From: Acidobacteriota bacterium
GTDB lineage: Bacteria; Acidobacteriota; Vicinamibacteria; Vicinamibacterales; UBA2999
Direction of reading: 5' to 3'
NCBI GenBank assembly: GCA_016190945.1
Contig: JACPPO010000153.1
Span: forward strand, 1-33,061
Length of the DNA: 33,061 nt
Below the pieces are notes generated by a model, which searched no databases, was not told the DNA's origin, and saw only the letters and a program-made list of their open reading frames with translations. Position 1 is the first letter of the stretch. Every line of letters starts with the position of its first letter. Made by a program: the position numbers and the translations under genes. Below are positions 1-8,150 of the stretch, piece by piece.

Positions 1-312
1 CCTCACCGTCTCGTCAACGCGGTGCATCGTCTGATGGATCGCCGAGTCGACGCGCTCGGTCTGCCGCGTGACACGCGCGGTCGCATCTTTCACGTCGTCG
101 AGGATGCCGTCGACCTTGGCCATGAGCGCGGTGAGTTGGGCGGCAAGCGGAGCGATCTGACGCCGCTCGATGTCGCGGACCGTCTGAAGTGTCTGGCGGT
201 AAAGCCGGAACGCCATCACGCCCAGGCCGATGAGCACGAGCGCCTGGAGCACGCTGGCCGCCGCCATGATGCCCAGCAGGATGTTGGTTATGTTCAGATT
301 TGCTTCAGTCAT
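1..312 (-). CDS. Membrane-anchored coiled-coil protein, DUF948-like (partial)
   Basis: This gene runs off the left edge, so only the first 104 codons are present. The ATG (complement of 310-312) opens a frame with no stop to base 1. Residues about 8-30 form one hydrophobic membrane segment. After it comes a charged, heptad-like stretch (LQTVRDIERRQ, then VDGILDDVKDATARV) that reads as a coiled coil. This architecture, a single N-terminal helix plus a long coiled tail, is that of small DUF948-type envelope proteins. It starts 5 bases after the stop of the YtxH-like gene on the same strand, so the two are probably cotranscribed, and DUF948 and YtxH proteins are often neighbours. The family name is an inference; the membrane segment and the coil are directly visible. 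Its function is unknown. Confidence 0.6.
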   Translation of the reverse strand, partial: MTEANLNITNILLGIMAAASVLQALVLIGLGVMAFRLYRQTLQTVRDIERRQIAPLAAQLTALMAKVDGILDDVKDATARVTRQTERVDSAIHQTMHRVDETVR

Positions 313-317
313 GGCCG

Positions 318-581
318 TCAATGTGACGCGGGATGGGTCGGAGACGCCTCGGCGCGCGCCTGGTTGAACCCGTTCACGAAGCGTACGCCGTCGGTGGTCA
401 ACTCCCCCGCTTTTTCGATCGTCTTCTGGAAGCGCATGAATTCGCGCCGCACGTCGTCGATGGCCGGCTCGATCCTGTCGCGCAGCACGCGGCCGCGCTC
501 CGTAAAGAAGAGGTAACCCGCCGCCGCCCCGACAACTGCCCCGAACACCGCGCCGAAAAGCACCTGAGACTGTTCGTTCAC
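318..581 (-). CDS. YtxH-like small membrane protein
   Basis: An 87-residue protein. Residues about 7-27 are a glycine/alanine-rich membrane segment (GAVFGAVVGAAAGYLFFTERG). The short 'FTERGRVLRDRIEPAIDDV' type motif right after the helix is the signature of YtxH/GvpP-like envelope proteins. The rest is an amphipathic helix. The start is a GTG (complement of 579-581) with a GGGAGG ribosome-binding site four bases upstream. It is the first gene of a probable two-gene unit with the membrane coiled-coil gene downstream. Family members are often linked to envelope stress, but no molecular function is established, and nothing in this sequence adds one. Confidence 0.65.
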   Translation of the reverse strand: MNEQSQVLFGAVFGAVVGAAAGYLFFTERGRVLRDRIEPAIDDVRREFMRFQKTIEKAGELTTDGVRFVNGFNQARAEASPTHPASH

Positions 582-684
582 ACGTCCTCCCTTCTTGCCA
601 CGACGGTACTAGCCCCTCGAAACGGGTGCCAGCCAACCAGGACCGCCGGGCGCCAGAACCCGTAGACCATATCAGACCTCCGGA

Positions 685-2115
685 CTACCGGCCTGCCTGA
701 GCCGCAGTTGCGCGCTGCTGCGCGCGCTGGGCCAGGATCTCGTGTTTCTTCATCTTGCTGTAAAGCGTCGGACGGTACAGGCCGAGGATCTGCGCGGCTT
801 CCTGCTTGTTCCAGTTCGTGCGCTGCAGGGTTTGAAGAATGGCCATCTTCTCAATCTCCGCCAGCGTCCGGTGCGGCGGGACCGTGAACTCCTGAGCCGG
901 CGCCCCTTCCTCGCGGATCGTCTCGGGCAGATCGGTTGGTGCGACCTCGCCTGTCTTGGAGACGAGGACCGCCCGCTCGATGGCATTTTCCAGCTCACGC
1001 ACGTTGCCGGCCCAGCGGCTACGGATGAGCAGGTGATAGGCCGCCGGTGATATCGAGCGGACGTTCTTCTGGTACCGCCCGTTGAACTTGGAGAGGAAGT
1101 GATTGCACAGCAGCGGAATATCCTCGGTGCGCTCCCGCAGCGGCGCCACCCGCAGCGTAATCGTATTGATCCTGAAGTACAGGTCCTCGCGCAGCTTGCC
1201 GTCGCGTAGCGCCACATCGAGATCGATGTTCGTCGCACAGATGAGCCGGAAGTCCACGTGCACGAGGCGATCGCTCCCGATCGGGCGGTACTCGCGCTCC
1301 TGCAGCACCCGGAGGAGCTTGGTCTGCAGGTACGGCGGCATCTCGCCGATCTCGTCGAGCAGGAGCGACCCGCCCTCCGACATCTCCAAGAGCCCGACCC
1401 TGTCGGTGTTGGCGCCCGTGAACGCGCCCTTCTTGTAGCCGAACAGCTCGCTTTCGATCAGATCCTTGGGGATCGCGGCACAGTTGATCTTGATGAACGG
1501 CCCCTTCACCCGATTCGAGTTGTAGTGAATGGCGTTGGCGATCAGCTCCTTGCCGGTGCCGTTCTCCCCCTGGATGAGGATGTTCGCGTCGCTGGCCGCC
1601 ACGCTCTCCACCAGCTCGAAGAGATCCTTCATCTTCTTGCTCTGGCCGACGATGTTCGCGAAGCTGTACTGGCCGCGTATCTGTTCTTTGAGCTGCTGAT
1701 GCGCGGCTTTTTCCTGCGTCTGCTCGATGGCGCGGCGGATCAGATCCATCAAGCCGTTCTGGCTGACCGGCTTCTCCAAGAAAAAGAACGCCCCCGCCTG
1801 TCCCGCTTCCACCGCGCGGGCGAGCGTGCCCTGGCCGCTGATGATGATCACTTCCGGACCGGGGTCGAGTTCCTTGAGCCGTCTCAGCAGCGTGATGCCG
1901 TCGAGATCCGGCAGCGTCAGGTCGGTCACGACCACGGCGGGCCGCCACTGTTTGAAGATTTCCTCGCCGCGGCTGCCGATGAGCGCGGTGCGCACTTCAT
2001 AGCCCTCGGCTTCAATGACCATCTTGAGCCACTCGGTCATGGCGGGATCGTCATCGATCGCAAGAACGCGTCTGCGGCGCTTGCCGGAGGAGGGTGCGGG
2101 AGCGGCCATGGTCAT
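685..2115 (-). CDS. NtrC-family sigma-54-dependent response regulator
   Basis: A 476-residue transcription activator with three complete modules. Residues about 16-130 are a receiver domain with the acidic cluster D21-D23, phospho-acceptor D65 and conserved K115. Residues about 153-390 are the AAA+ domain: Walker A GENGTGKE at 183-190, the sigma-54 contact loop GAFTGA at 230-235, and Walker B LLLDE at 251-255. Residues about 435-465 are a Fis-type helix-turn-helix (NKQEAAQILGLYRPTLYSKM). All key residues are present, so it should be a working phosphorylation-dependent activator of sigma-54 promoters. No histidine kinase gene adjoins it, so its partner is elsewhere. A second ATG lies two codons in, at complement 2107-2109. 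It is transcribed divergently from the leucine-degradation operon, but I found no convincing -24/-12 site nearby, so regulation of that operon by this protein is not supported. Confidence 0.93.
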   Translation of the reverse strand: MTMAAPAPSSGKRRRRVLAIDDDPAMTEWLKMVIEAEGYEVRTALIGSRGEEIFKQWRPAVVVTDLTLPDLDGITLLRRLKELDPGPEVIIISGQGTLARAVEAGQAGAFFFLEKPVSQNGLMDLIRRAIEQTQEKAAHQQLKEQIRGQYSFANIVGQSKKMKDLFELVESVAASDANILIQGENGTGKELIANAIHYNSNRVKGPFIKINCAAIPKDLIESELFGYKKGAFTGANTDRVGLLEMSEGGSLLLDEIGEMPPYLQTKLLRVLQEREYRPIGSDRLVHVDFRLICATNIDLDVALRDGKLREDLYFRINTITLRVAPLRERTEDIPLLCNHFLSKFNGRYQKNVRSISPAAYHLLIRSRWAGNVRELENAIERAVLVSKTGEVAPTDLPETIREEGAPAQEFTVPPHRTLAEIEKMAILQTLQRTNWNKQEAAQILGLYRPTLYSKMKKHEILAQRAQQRATAAQAGR

Positions 2116-2244
2116 TCCGGGCGGGCGAGAGGTGCCAATGCTAGCACAAACCGTTTGTAATCCATACAGGGTGATACGAATTGGTTAGGAAGGCTACAGC
2201 GCGTAAATCTTACATAGAGTGGCTGCCGCCTGCGGCTCTGGCCC

Positions 2245-2250
2245 TATAAT
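2245..2250 (+). promoter_or_regulatory. Candidate -10 box for the leucine-degradation operon
   Basis: A perfect TATAAT lies 12 bases before the ATG at 2263, in the 147-bp divergent gap between the sigma-54 regulator and the carboxylase operon. There is no good -35 hexamer at 16-18 bases upstream, so this is a candidate only. If used, the transcript would have a very short or absent leader. Confidence 0.35.
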
Positions 2251-2262
2251 TCAATTCCCGCC

Positions 2263-2463
2263 ATGGCGCAAACGAATGTGACGCCACCGCCGCTTGGTTC
2301 GCCTGGCGAGCCGGGCCGAACCCGGTTCACCCCGGGGGGCAACGGGGCGTGCCGCGACGAGGCGATGCTTTGCGAGTGCTGCGAGAAGGCGGAGATGTAT
2401 CGGATGCACGCCGTGTGGCGCTGCCCCGAATGCGGCTTCAAGACTGATTGCTGCGGCTGGTAA
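2263..2463 (+). CDS. Small Cys-rich (zinc-ribbon-like) protein at the head of the mcc operon
   Basis: A 66-residue frame whose last 31 residues are dense in cysteine: CECC at 37-40, CPEC at 54-57 and a terminal DCCGW. Two CxxC knuckles 13 residues apart suggest bound zinc. The first 34 residues are proline/glycine-rich and do not look folded. An internal ATG at 2365 begins right at the Cys-rich part (MLCECCEKAEMYRMH) and has a GAGG close upstream, so the true product may be only 32 residues. The stop is 9 bases before the carboxylase beta subunit, which suggests cotranscription and perhaps translational coupling. I do not recognise a named family. The reading frame is supported by its Cys pattern rather than its length, and its function is unknown. 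Confidence 0.6.
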   Translation: MAQTNVTPPPLGSPGEPGRTRFTPGGNGACRDEAMLCECCEKAEMYRMHAVWRCPECGFKTDCCGW

Positions 2464-2472
2464 CGGGGCGGC

Positions 2473-4080
2473 ATGGACCGACTCCAGAGCCGTATCCGTA
2501 CAGACACCCAGGAATTCCACGACAACCATTCCCGAATGACGCGCCTTGTCGAGGAGCTGCGAGACCGCCTCGCCTCTTCGCGCCAGGGGGGCGGTGCGCG
2601 GTATATCGAGCGGCATCACGAACAGGGGAAGCTCCCGGTTCGCGAGCGCGTCGACGGGCTGCTCGATCCCGATTCCCCGTTTCTCGAACTCTCGCCGCTC
2701 GCCGGGTGGGGGATGTACGACAACGATGCGCCCGGCGCCGGCATTGTCACGGGGATCGGCCGCGTCTCCGGGCGCGAAGTCCTCATCGTCGCCAACGACG
2801 CCTCGGTGAAGGGCGGCGCCTACTACCCGATCACCGTCAAGAAGCACGTCCGTGCGCAGCAGGTGGCGCTCGACAACCGGCTGCCCTGCGTCTATCTGGT
2901 CGACTCCGGCGGGGCCTTCCTGCCGCTGCAGGCCGAGGTGTTTCCTGACAGGGAGCATTTCGGGCGCATCTTCTTCAACCAGGCGCGGATGTCGGCCGAG
3001 GGCATTCCACAGATCGCGGTCGTGATGGGCTCGTGCACCGCCGGCGGCGCGTACGTACCCGCGATGTCCGACGAAACAATCATCGTGAAAGGCACGGGCA
3101 CGATCTTTCTGGCCGGGCCGCCTCTCGTCAAGGCGGCGACGGGCGAAGAAGTCACCGCTGAGGAGCTCGGCGGAGCCGATGTGCACACGCGGCTGTCCGG
3201 CGTCGCCGACTACCTCGCTGAAGACGACGCGCACGCGCTCCACCTCGCGCGAACCATCGTGTCGACGCTGAACGTCCGCAAGGTTCCGCCGTCCGATACG
3301 GATGCGCCGGAAGATCCCGCCCACGACCCCGCGGAGATCTACGGCATCGTCAACGCCGACCCGCGAAAGCCGTACGACGTGCACGAGGTCATCCTTCGGA
3401 TGGTCGACGGGTCGCGGTTCGACGAGTTCAAGGAGCGGTATGCGCCGACCATCGTCACCGGCTTCGCGCGGCTTCACGGCTATCTCGTCGGGATCGTGGC
3501 CAGCAACGGAGTGCTCTTCTCCGAGACGGCGCTCAAGGCAACGCACTTCATCGAGCTTTGCAACCTCCGAGGCGTACCGCTCATCTTCCTGCAGAACATC
3601 ACCGGATTCATGGTGGGACGCCAGTACGAGCGCGGCGGGATTGCGAAGGACGGCGCCAAGATGGTCCACGCCGTCGCCAACTCGGTGGTGCCGAAGTTCA
3701 CCGTGATCATCGGTGGCTCGTTCGGCGCGGGCAATTACGGCATGTGCGGCCGTGCCTACGAGCCGCGTCTGCTCTGGATGTGGCCCAACGCGCGCATTTC
3801 AGTGATGGGTGGCGAGCAGGCGGCCGGCGTCCTGGCGAGGGTCAAGCACGACCAGCTCGCGCGCGACGGAAAAATACTGGGCGAACGCGAGGAGCGGGCC
3901 ATCCGGCAGCCGATCATCGAGAAGTACGAGCTCGAAGGGTCGCCCTACTACTCGACGGCGCGCCTCTGGGACGACGGGATTCTGGACCCGGCACGGACGC
4001 GTGAAGCGCTCGCGCTGGGATTGTCGGCGGCGTTCAACGCGCCGATCCCGCCGGCGAAGTTCGGCGTATTCCGTATGTAG
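2473..4080 (+). CDS. mccB: Methylcrotonyl-CoA carboxylase, carboxyltransferase (beta) subunit
   Basis: A 535-residue carboxyltransferase that moves CO2 from biotin to 3-methylcrotonyl-CoA, the ATP-dependent step of leucine breakdown. The length matches the MCC/PCC beta family. Diagnostic segments are the N-terminal [26 protein letters not shown] block, with LAGWGMY typical of the MCC rather than the propionyl type, [18 protein letters not shown] in the N-terminal crotonase-like half, and [19 protein letters not shown] followed by [18 protein letters not shown] in the C-terminal half. It is followed after 5 bases by the methylglutaconyl-CoA hydratase gene and then by its own biotin carboxylase and biotin-carrier partners, so substrate assignment rests on both motif and operon. 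A related propionyl or geranyl substrate is less likely because HMG-CoA lyase closes the operon. Confidence 0.93.
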   Translation: MDRLQSRIRTDTQEFHDNHSRMTRLVEELRDRLASSRQGGGARYIERHHEQGKLPVRERVDGLLDPDSPFLELSPLAGWGMYDNDAPGAGIVTGIGRVSGREVLIVANDASVKGGAYYPITVKKHVRAQQVALDNRLPCVYLVDSGGAFLPLQAEVFPDREHFGRIFFNQARMSAEGIPQIAVVMGSCTAGGAYVPAMSDETIIVKGTGTIFLAGPPLVKAATGEEVTAEELGGADVHTRLSGVADYLAEDDAHALHLARTIVSTLNVRKVPPSDTDAPEDPAHDPAEIYGIVNADPRKPYDVHEVILRMVDGSRFDEFKERYAPTIVTGFARLHGYLVGIVASNGVLFSETALKATHFIELCNLRGVPLIFLQNITGFMVGRQYERGGIAKDGAKMVHAVANSVVPKFTVIIGGSFGAGNYGMCGRAYEPRLLWMWPNARISVMGGEQAAGVLARVKHDQLARDGKILGEREERAIRQPIIEKYELEGSPYYSTARLWDDGILDPARTREALALGLSAAFNAPIPPAKFGVFRM

Positions 4081-4085
4081 CCACG

Positions 4086-4895
4086 ATGGCCCACCAGTTC
4101 ATCCAGACCCGTCGGGAAGGCCCAATCGAGTACCTCACGCTGAACAGGCCGGAGGTCCGAAATGCGTTCAACGAAGACATGATCCAGGAACTGACCGCCT
4201 GGGCCGCGGCCGTCGAAGCCGACAAGGAGGTGCGCGTGGTGGTGCTGGCGGGCGCGGGCAGCGCCTTCTGCGCCGGAGCGGACCTGACATGGATGGCCCG
4301 GATGGCGTCGCACACCCCTGCGGAGAATGTCCGCGACGCGACGACCATGGCGCGGATGTACTCGACGATCGACCGGCTCCCTATCCCGCTCATCGGGCGC
4401 GTCCACGGCGCGGCGCTCGGCGGCGGCGCCGGCCTTGCGGCAGTGTGCGACATCGTTGTCGCGGACGAGCACGCGTCCTTCGGATTCACGGAAGTCAAGT
4501 TCGGGATCCTGCCGGCGATCGTGTCGCCGTACGTGCTCGCCAAGATCGGTGCGTCGGCCGCGCGGGAGCTGTTTCTCACGGGCATGCGGTTCGGCGCCGA
4601 GCGAGCCAGGGAGATCGGACTGGTGCACGCGGTGGTGGCGGCGGACCAGATGGATCGGCGGGTCGCGGGTTACGTGCGGGAGATCCTGAGCGCGGCGCCC
4701 GAGGCCGTGGCGGCCGCGAAGGCACTCCTGAAGCAAGTCGCCCGACGGCCGGCGCAGGACACCATCGGCCTGACGGCGGACGCGATCGCGGCGCGGCGAT
4801 CGTCGGCGGAGGGGCAGGAAGGCATGCGCGCCTTCCTCGAAAAGCGCAAGGCGCGCTGGAATGTTTCGCCGGATCCTGATCGCCAACCGCGGTGA
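4086..4895 (+). CDS. liuC: Methylglutaconyl-CoA hydratase (enoyl-CoA hydratase family)
   Basis: A 269-residue crotonase-fold enzyme. Its position predicts hydration of 3-methylglutaconyl-CoA to HMG-CoA, the step between the carboxylase and HMG-CoA lyase. Visible motifs are AGSAFCAGADLTWM at about residues 56-69 (substrate/oxyanion hole; this AGADLxWM form is common in methylglutaconyl hydratases), GRVHGAALGGGAGLAAVCD (second oxyanion half), and FGFTEVKFGILPA carrying the catalytic-region glutamate. The last 35 bases overlap the start of the biotin carboxylase gene in another frame, a sign of tight operon packing. The family call is firm; the exact substrate is inferred from context. Confidence 0.88.
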   Translation: MAHQFIQTRREGPIEYLTLNRPEVRNAFNEDMIQELTAWAAAVEADKEVRVVVLAGAGSAFCAGADLTWMARMASHTPAENVRDATTMARMYSTIDRLPIPLIGRVHGAALGGGAGLAAVCDIVVADEHASFGFTEVKFGILPAIVSPYVLAKIGASAARELFLTGMRFGAERAREIGLVHAVVAADQMDRRVAGYVREILSAAPEAVAAAKALLKQVARRPAQDTIGLTADAIAARRSSAEGQEGMRAFLEKRKARWNVSPDPDRQPR

Positions 4896-6351
4896 GATCG
4901 CGGTACGTGTCATCCGTGCGTGCCGGGAACTCGGCGTCGAATCAGTAGCGGTATATTCCGATGTCGATGCGGGCGCGCTGCACGTGTCGCTGGCCGATCG
5001 CACCGTGAGAATCGGCCCTGCACCCCCTGCCCTGAGCTATCTTTCGGCAAACGCCGTCCTCGCCGCGGCGCGCGACACCGGCGCCGAGGCGATCCATCCC
5101 GGCTACGGCTTTCTCTCGGAAGATCACACCTTTGCCGCGGCGTGCGCGGTCGCCGGCGTGGCCTTCGTGGGCCCACCTGCGGACGTGATCGCGCGCATGG
5201 GGTCGAAGATCTCCGCGCGGCAGCTGGCGTCCCAGGCCGGCGTCTCCGTGGTTCCCGGCGAGACTCCGGTCGATCAGAGCGATGACGCCGTGGCCGCCGC
5301 TGCGTGTCGGCTCGGTCTTCCGGCGCTGATCAAGCCGTCCGAAGGTGGCGGAGGCATCGGCATCAAGCGCGTGCGCGACGCGGCCTCGTTGCTGGCGGCG
5401 ATCGGACAGGCACGACGCGAGGCCCTGGCGGCGTTCGGCGACGGCACCCTGTTCGTGGAGCGCCTGATCGAGCGGGGGCGCCATGTCGAGATCCAGATCC
5501 TGGCCGACCACCACGGGCAGGTCGTCCATCTGTTCGAGCGGGAATGCTCGCTGCAGCGCCGGCATCAGAAGATCGTCGAGGAAACGCCGTCAACGGCGGT
5601 CACGCCGCGCTTGCGCGGGCGGATGGGTGAGGCTGCGTCCGCCGTGGCGCGTGCCGCCGGATACCGCAACGCCGGCACCGTGGAGTTCCTGGTCGAGGGC
5701 AGCGGAGACAAGGCGCTTTTCTACTTTCTCGAGATGAATACGCGGCTGCAGGTGGAACACCCGGTCACGGAGCAGACGACGGGCGTCGATCTCGTGGCCG
5801 CGCAGATTCGCATTGCAGCCGGCGAGCCGTTGCCGTGGTCGCAGGCTCAGCTGCTCCAGCGCGGGCATGCCATCGAAGTGCGCCTGTATGCCGAAGACCC
5901 GGCACGAGACGACCTGCCACAGGCGGGGCCGCTGCTGCTCTACCGCGAACCGTCGATGCCCGGCCTCCGCGTCGATGCGGGCGTAGCCGAAGGCGACGAG
6001 GTGCCTGTCTACTACGATCCGATGCTGGCCAAACTGATTGCGTGGGGCGACACACGTGAGGACGCGCGCCGACGGGCGGTCGCGGGGCTGCGCGGCTATC
6101 CCATCCTCGGCGTCCGCACGAACGTGCCGTTCCTGATCGGCTTGCTCGATCACCCTGCGTTCGTCAGCGGCGATATCGACACCGGGTTCGTCGATGCCGA
6201 GCGGCGGACGCTGGTCGCACGTCTGGGCGGCGATCCGCCTCCGGACGCGCTGGCGGTTGCCGCGCATGCGGGGGAATCCATGTTGCCCGACGCCCCTCGC
6301 TCGATTGTCGCGTCGGATCCGTGGACGACCCTCAGAGGTTGGCGTGGTTAA
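4861..6351 (+). CDS. mccA: Methylcrotonyl-CoA carboxylase, biotin carboxylase part of the alpha subunit
   Basis: A 496-residue ATP-grasp enzyme that carboxylates biotin. It starts MFRRILIANRGEIAVRVIRAC and shows the biotin carboxylase N-domain (GYGFLSED), the glycine-rich ATP loop GGGGIGI at about residue 163, and FLEMNTRLQVEHPVTEQTTG in the catalytic core. Most MccA proteins run on to about 650 residues with a BT domain and a C-terminal biotin carrier. Here the frame stops after TLRGWRG, exactly where the biotin carboxylase core of the family ends, and the missing carrier part is the next gene, overlapping by 8 bases. The result is either a stable gene split or a recent frameshift in the linker. 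Both halves look intact, so I favour a working two-protein alpha subunit. Confidence 0.9.
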   Translation: MFRRILIANRGEIAVRVIRACRELGVESVAVYSDVDAGALHVSLADRTVRIGPAPPALSYLSANAVLAAARDTGAEAIHPGYGFLSEDHTFAAACAVAGVAFVGPPADVIARMGSKISARQLASQAGVSVVPGETPVDQSDDAVAAAACRLGLPALIKPSEGGGGIGIKRVRDAASLLAAIGQARREALAAFGDGTLFVERLIERGRHVEIQILADHHGQVVHLFERECSLQRRHQKIVEETPSTAVTPRLRGRMGEAASAVARAAGYRNAGTVEFLVEGSGDKALFYFLEMNTRLQVEHPVTEQTTGVDLVAAQIRIAAGEPLPWSQAQLLQRGHAIEVRLYAEDPARDDLPQAGPLLLYREPSMPGLRVDAGVAEGDEVPVYYDPMLAKLIAWGDTREDARRRAVAGLRGYPILGVRTNVPFLIGLLDHPAFVSGDIDTGFVDAERRTLVARLGGDPPPDALAVAAHAGESMLPDAPRSIVASDPWTTLRGWRG

Positions 6352-6787
6352 GGAGCCCGGGACGGGGAACTTGGCACCGAACCCAGAACCGCGGTCGGCT
6401 ATTACGGTCACCGCGCTCGGCCACGGCCGGTACCGCGTGTCCGACGGGCAACGGCAGCGTCTTGCCTACGCGGCGGGACCACCCGCGGCGCGATGGGTGT
6501 TTCTCGATGGCCATGTCTACGTGATCGACGTCACCGCCTCGCGCGGCAGCCCTCAGGTCCGCGCGCTGCATGACGAGATGGCCCTGGCATCACCGATGCC
6601 CGCTACTGTCGCGATGATCAACGCCAAGCCTGGCCGGGACGTTTCGCAGGGCGACGTGCTGATCATGCTCGAGGCGATGAAAATGGAGCTGCCCATCAAG
6701 GCGCCGCGTGACGGGCGAGTCAAGGTCGTCGCGTGCGCCGTGGGCGATCTCGTGCAGCCAGGCATTCCACTGGTCGAGCTCGAATGA
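6344..6787 (+). CDS. Biotin carboxyl carrier protein, detached C-terminal part of methylcrotonyl-CoA carboxylase alpha
   Basis: A 147-residue protein carrying the biotin attachment motif EAMKMEL (lysine at about residue 113) inside a complete biotinyl domain (MPATVAMINAKPGRDVSQGDVLIML through GDLVQPGIPLVELE). Residues about 20-75 resemble the BT-type linker that holds the alpha and beta subunits together. The frame is open from 6194, but that part is a shadow of mccA. The GTG at 6344 overlaps the mccA stop by 8 bases and is the first sensible start. No clear Shine-Dalgarno is seen, which fits coupling by reinitiation or a frameshift. The first 17 residues (about 6344-6394) are Gly/Pro/Asn-rich and come from repeat-like DNA, not from a conserved domain. 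Its 3' end overlaps the lyase start as ATGA. Confidence 0.87.
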   Translation: MVKEPGTGNLAPNPEPRSAITVTALGHGRYRVSDGQRQRLAYAAGPPAARWVFLDGHVYVIDVTASRGSPQVRALHDEMALASPMPATVAMINAKPGRDVSQGDVLIMLEAMKMELPIKAPRDGRVKVVACAVGDLVQPGIPLVELE

Positions 6788-7698
6788 GCAGATTCCCGGC
6801 GAAGGTCCGGATAGTGGAGGTCGGTCCCCGCGACGGCCTGCAGCACGAGTCCGCCTTCGTGCCCACCGCGGAGAAGATCGCGTTCGTCAACAGGCTGGCG
6901 GAGGCGGGCCACACGACGATCGAGGTGTCCGCCTTCGTCAGCCCGAAGTGGGTGCCGCAGATGGCGGACGCCGCCGAGGTGTTCGCGGGGATCACGCGGC
7001 GGCCGGGCGTCCGCTACACGGCGCTCGTGCCGAACCTGCAAGGTCTTGCACGCGCACGCGCGGCACGCGTGGACGAGGTGGCGGTCTTCCCCGCCGCCTC
7101 GGAGACATTCAGCAAGCGGAACATCCACCGGACAGCGGTCGAGGCGCTGGCGGACGCCAAGCGCATCTCCGATGAGGCGCGGGCCGCGGGGTTGCGCGTC
7201 CGGGCGTACCTGTCGACGAGCTTCGGCTGCCCGTTCGAAGGCGCGGTGGCACCCGCGCGCGTGGCCGACCTGACCGCGCGGCTGATCGATCTCGGTGCGT
7301 ACGAGGTGGCGCTCAGCGATACCATCGGCATCGCCCATCCGCGGCTGGTATCCGATGTGCTGTACGAGGTGACGAGGCGCGTGCCGTCCACCAGCCTCGC
7401 CCTCCACTTTCACGACACGCGGGGAACGGCGCTCGTCAATGTCTATGCCGGCCTCGAGGCAGGTGTCTCAACCTTCGACGCATCGGCGGGCGGACTCGGT
7501 GGCTGTCCTTACGCGCCCGGCGCGACCGGCAACCTGGCGACCGAAGACCTCGTGTATCTGCTCGACGGCCTCGGGGTGGTCACCGGGATGCGGCTCGAGG
7601 CGATCGCGGCGGCCTCGCGCGCCATCGAGCCTCACCTCGGTCATCCCCTCCCGTCGCGCGTTTTCCGTGCCATGCAGGCCACGGCCGCGCGCGGTTGA
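6784..7698 (+). CDS. mvaB: Hydroxymethylglutaryl-CoA lyase
   Basis: A 304-residue TIM-barrel lyase that cleaves HMG-CoA to acetoacetate and acetyl-CoA, the final step of leucine degradation. Motifs match the HMGL-like family: EVGPRDGLQ at 12-20 with the catalytic arginine and metal-binding aspartate, LHFHDTRG with the HxH metal ligands, and GGLGGCPYAPGATGN with the active-site cysteine loop. The ATG at 6784 overlaps the carrier-protein stop by 4 bases. The frame is open further upstream, but that part overlaps the carrier gene. As the last pathway enzyme of the operon, it confirms that the carboxylase upstream is the methylcrotonyl type. Isovaleryl-CoA dehydrogenase, the usual first gene of such clusters, is not in the window. 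Confidence 0.93.
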   Translation: MSRFPAKVRIVEVGPRDGLQHESAFVPTAEKIAFVNRLAEAGHTTIEVSAFVSPKWVPQMADAAEVFAGITRRPGVRYTALVPNLQGLARARAARVDEVAVFPAASETFSKRNIHRTAVEALADAKRISDEARAAGLRVRAYLSTSFGCPFEGAVAPARVADLTARLIDLGAYEVALSDTIGIAHPRLVSDVLYEVTRRVPSTSLALHFHDTRGTALVNVYAGLEAGVSTFDASAGGLGGCPYAPGATGNLATEDLVYLLDGLGVVTGMRLEAIAAASRAIEPHLGHPLPSRVFRAMQATAARG

Positions 7699-7739
7699 TC
7701 CCGGAGATCACCTGTGTTGCCAGGAGTTAGGAGCCACCA

Positions 7740-8150
7740 GTGCAAGTCATCACCGAGGTCGAGCCCACTGCGAAGGACATTGAGAACGTCCTCCGGGATC
7801 TCGAGAACTCCTGGACGGCGGCGATCACCGTCCGGCGGCAGTCCCAGAAGGATGTCGGCTTCCGCGAGATCTTTGTCTCGCTCGACGGCGAGTCGCTCGG
7901 CATCCTGCGGCACGGCGACGCGATCACGCGCGAGACGACCCCGGGCGTCCATCGGCTGCAGGCGCACAATACGCTATTCTGGAAAACGCTTGAGTTCACG
8001 CTCGCAGTCGGCGACCATGCCAGCTTCATCGCGGTCAATCGCACCGGATGGGGCACCTACTCGGTGCTCGCCTTCCTGATCGGATTCCTCGGCGCGGGGC
8101 CGTTCTACCTCACCTTCGAGCGGGAGGGCGCGGGAGCGCATGGATCCTGA
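7740..8150 (+). CDS. Unknown protein with C-terminal membrane segment
   Basis: A 136-residue protein that I do not recognise. It starts at GTG 7740, with an AGGAGTTAGGAG ribosome-binding stretch just upstream, 41 bases after the lyase stop. Residues about 1-100 are a mixed domain. The central part (EIFVSLDGESLGILRHGD, then TTPGVHRLQAHN) has the beta-strand rhythm of small surface PEGA-like folds, but this is a resemblance only. Residues about 107-126 (YSVLAFLIGFLGAGPFYLTF) are hydrophobic enough to be one transmembrane helix near the C-terminus. The next gene starts 11 bases inside its 3' end, so the two are probably translated together. They may be the tail of the leucine operon or a separate unit. 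Confidence 0.65.
   Translation: MQVITEVEPTAKDIENVLRDLENSWTAAITVRRQSQKDVGFREIFVSLDGESLGILRHGDAITRETTPGVHRLQAHNTLFWKTLEFTLAVGDHASFIAVNRTGWGTYSVLAFLIGFLGAGPFYLTFEREGAGAHGS

Noticed and set aside
582-684. Possible sigma-54 promoter (TGGCACCCGTTTCG on the minus strand, near 620-635) upstream of the YtxH-like gene
   Set aside because: The GG and GC doublets are not at the required 10-base spacing; the -12 element is missing.
1258-2160. 300-codon open frame on the plus strand
   Set aside because: Antisense to the sigma-54 regulator, whose motifs are complete; no recognisable domain.
2251-3669. 472-codon open frame on the minus strand
   Set aside because: It lies antisense to mccB in high-GC codons and its translation is Arg/Asp/Val-rich with no motif; it is a shadow frame.
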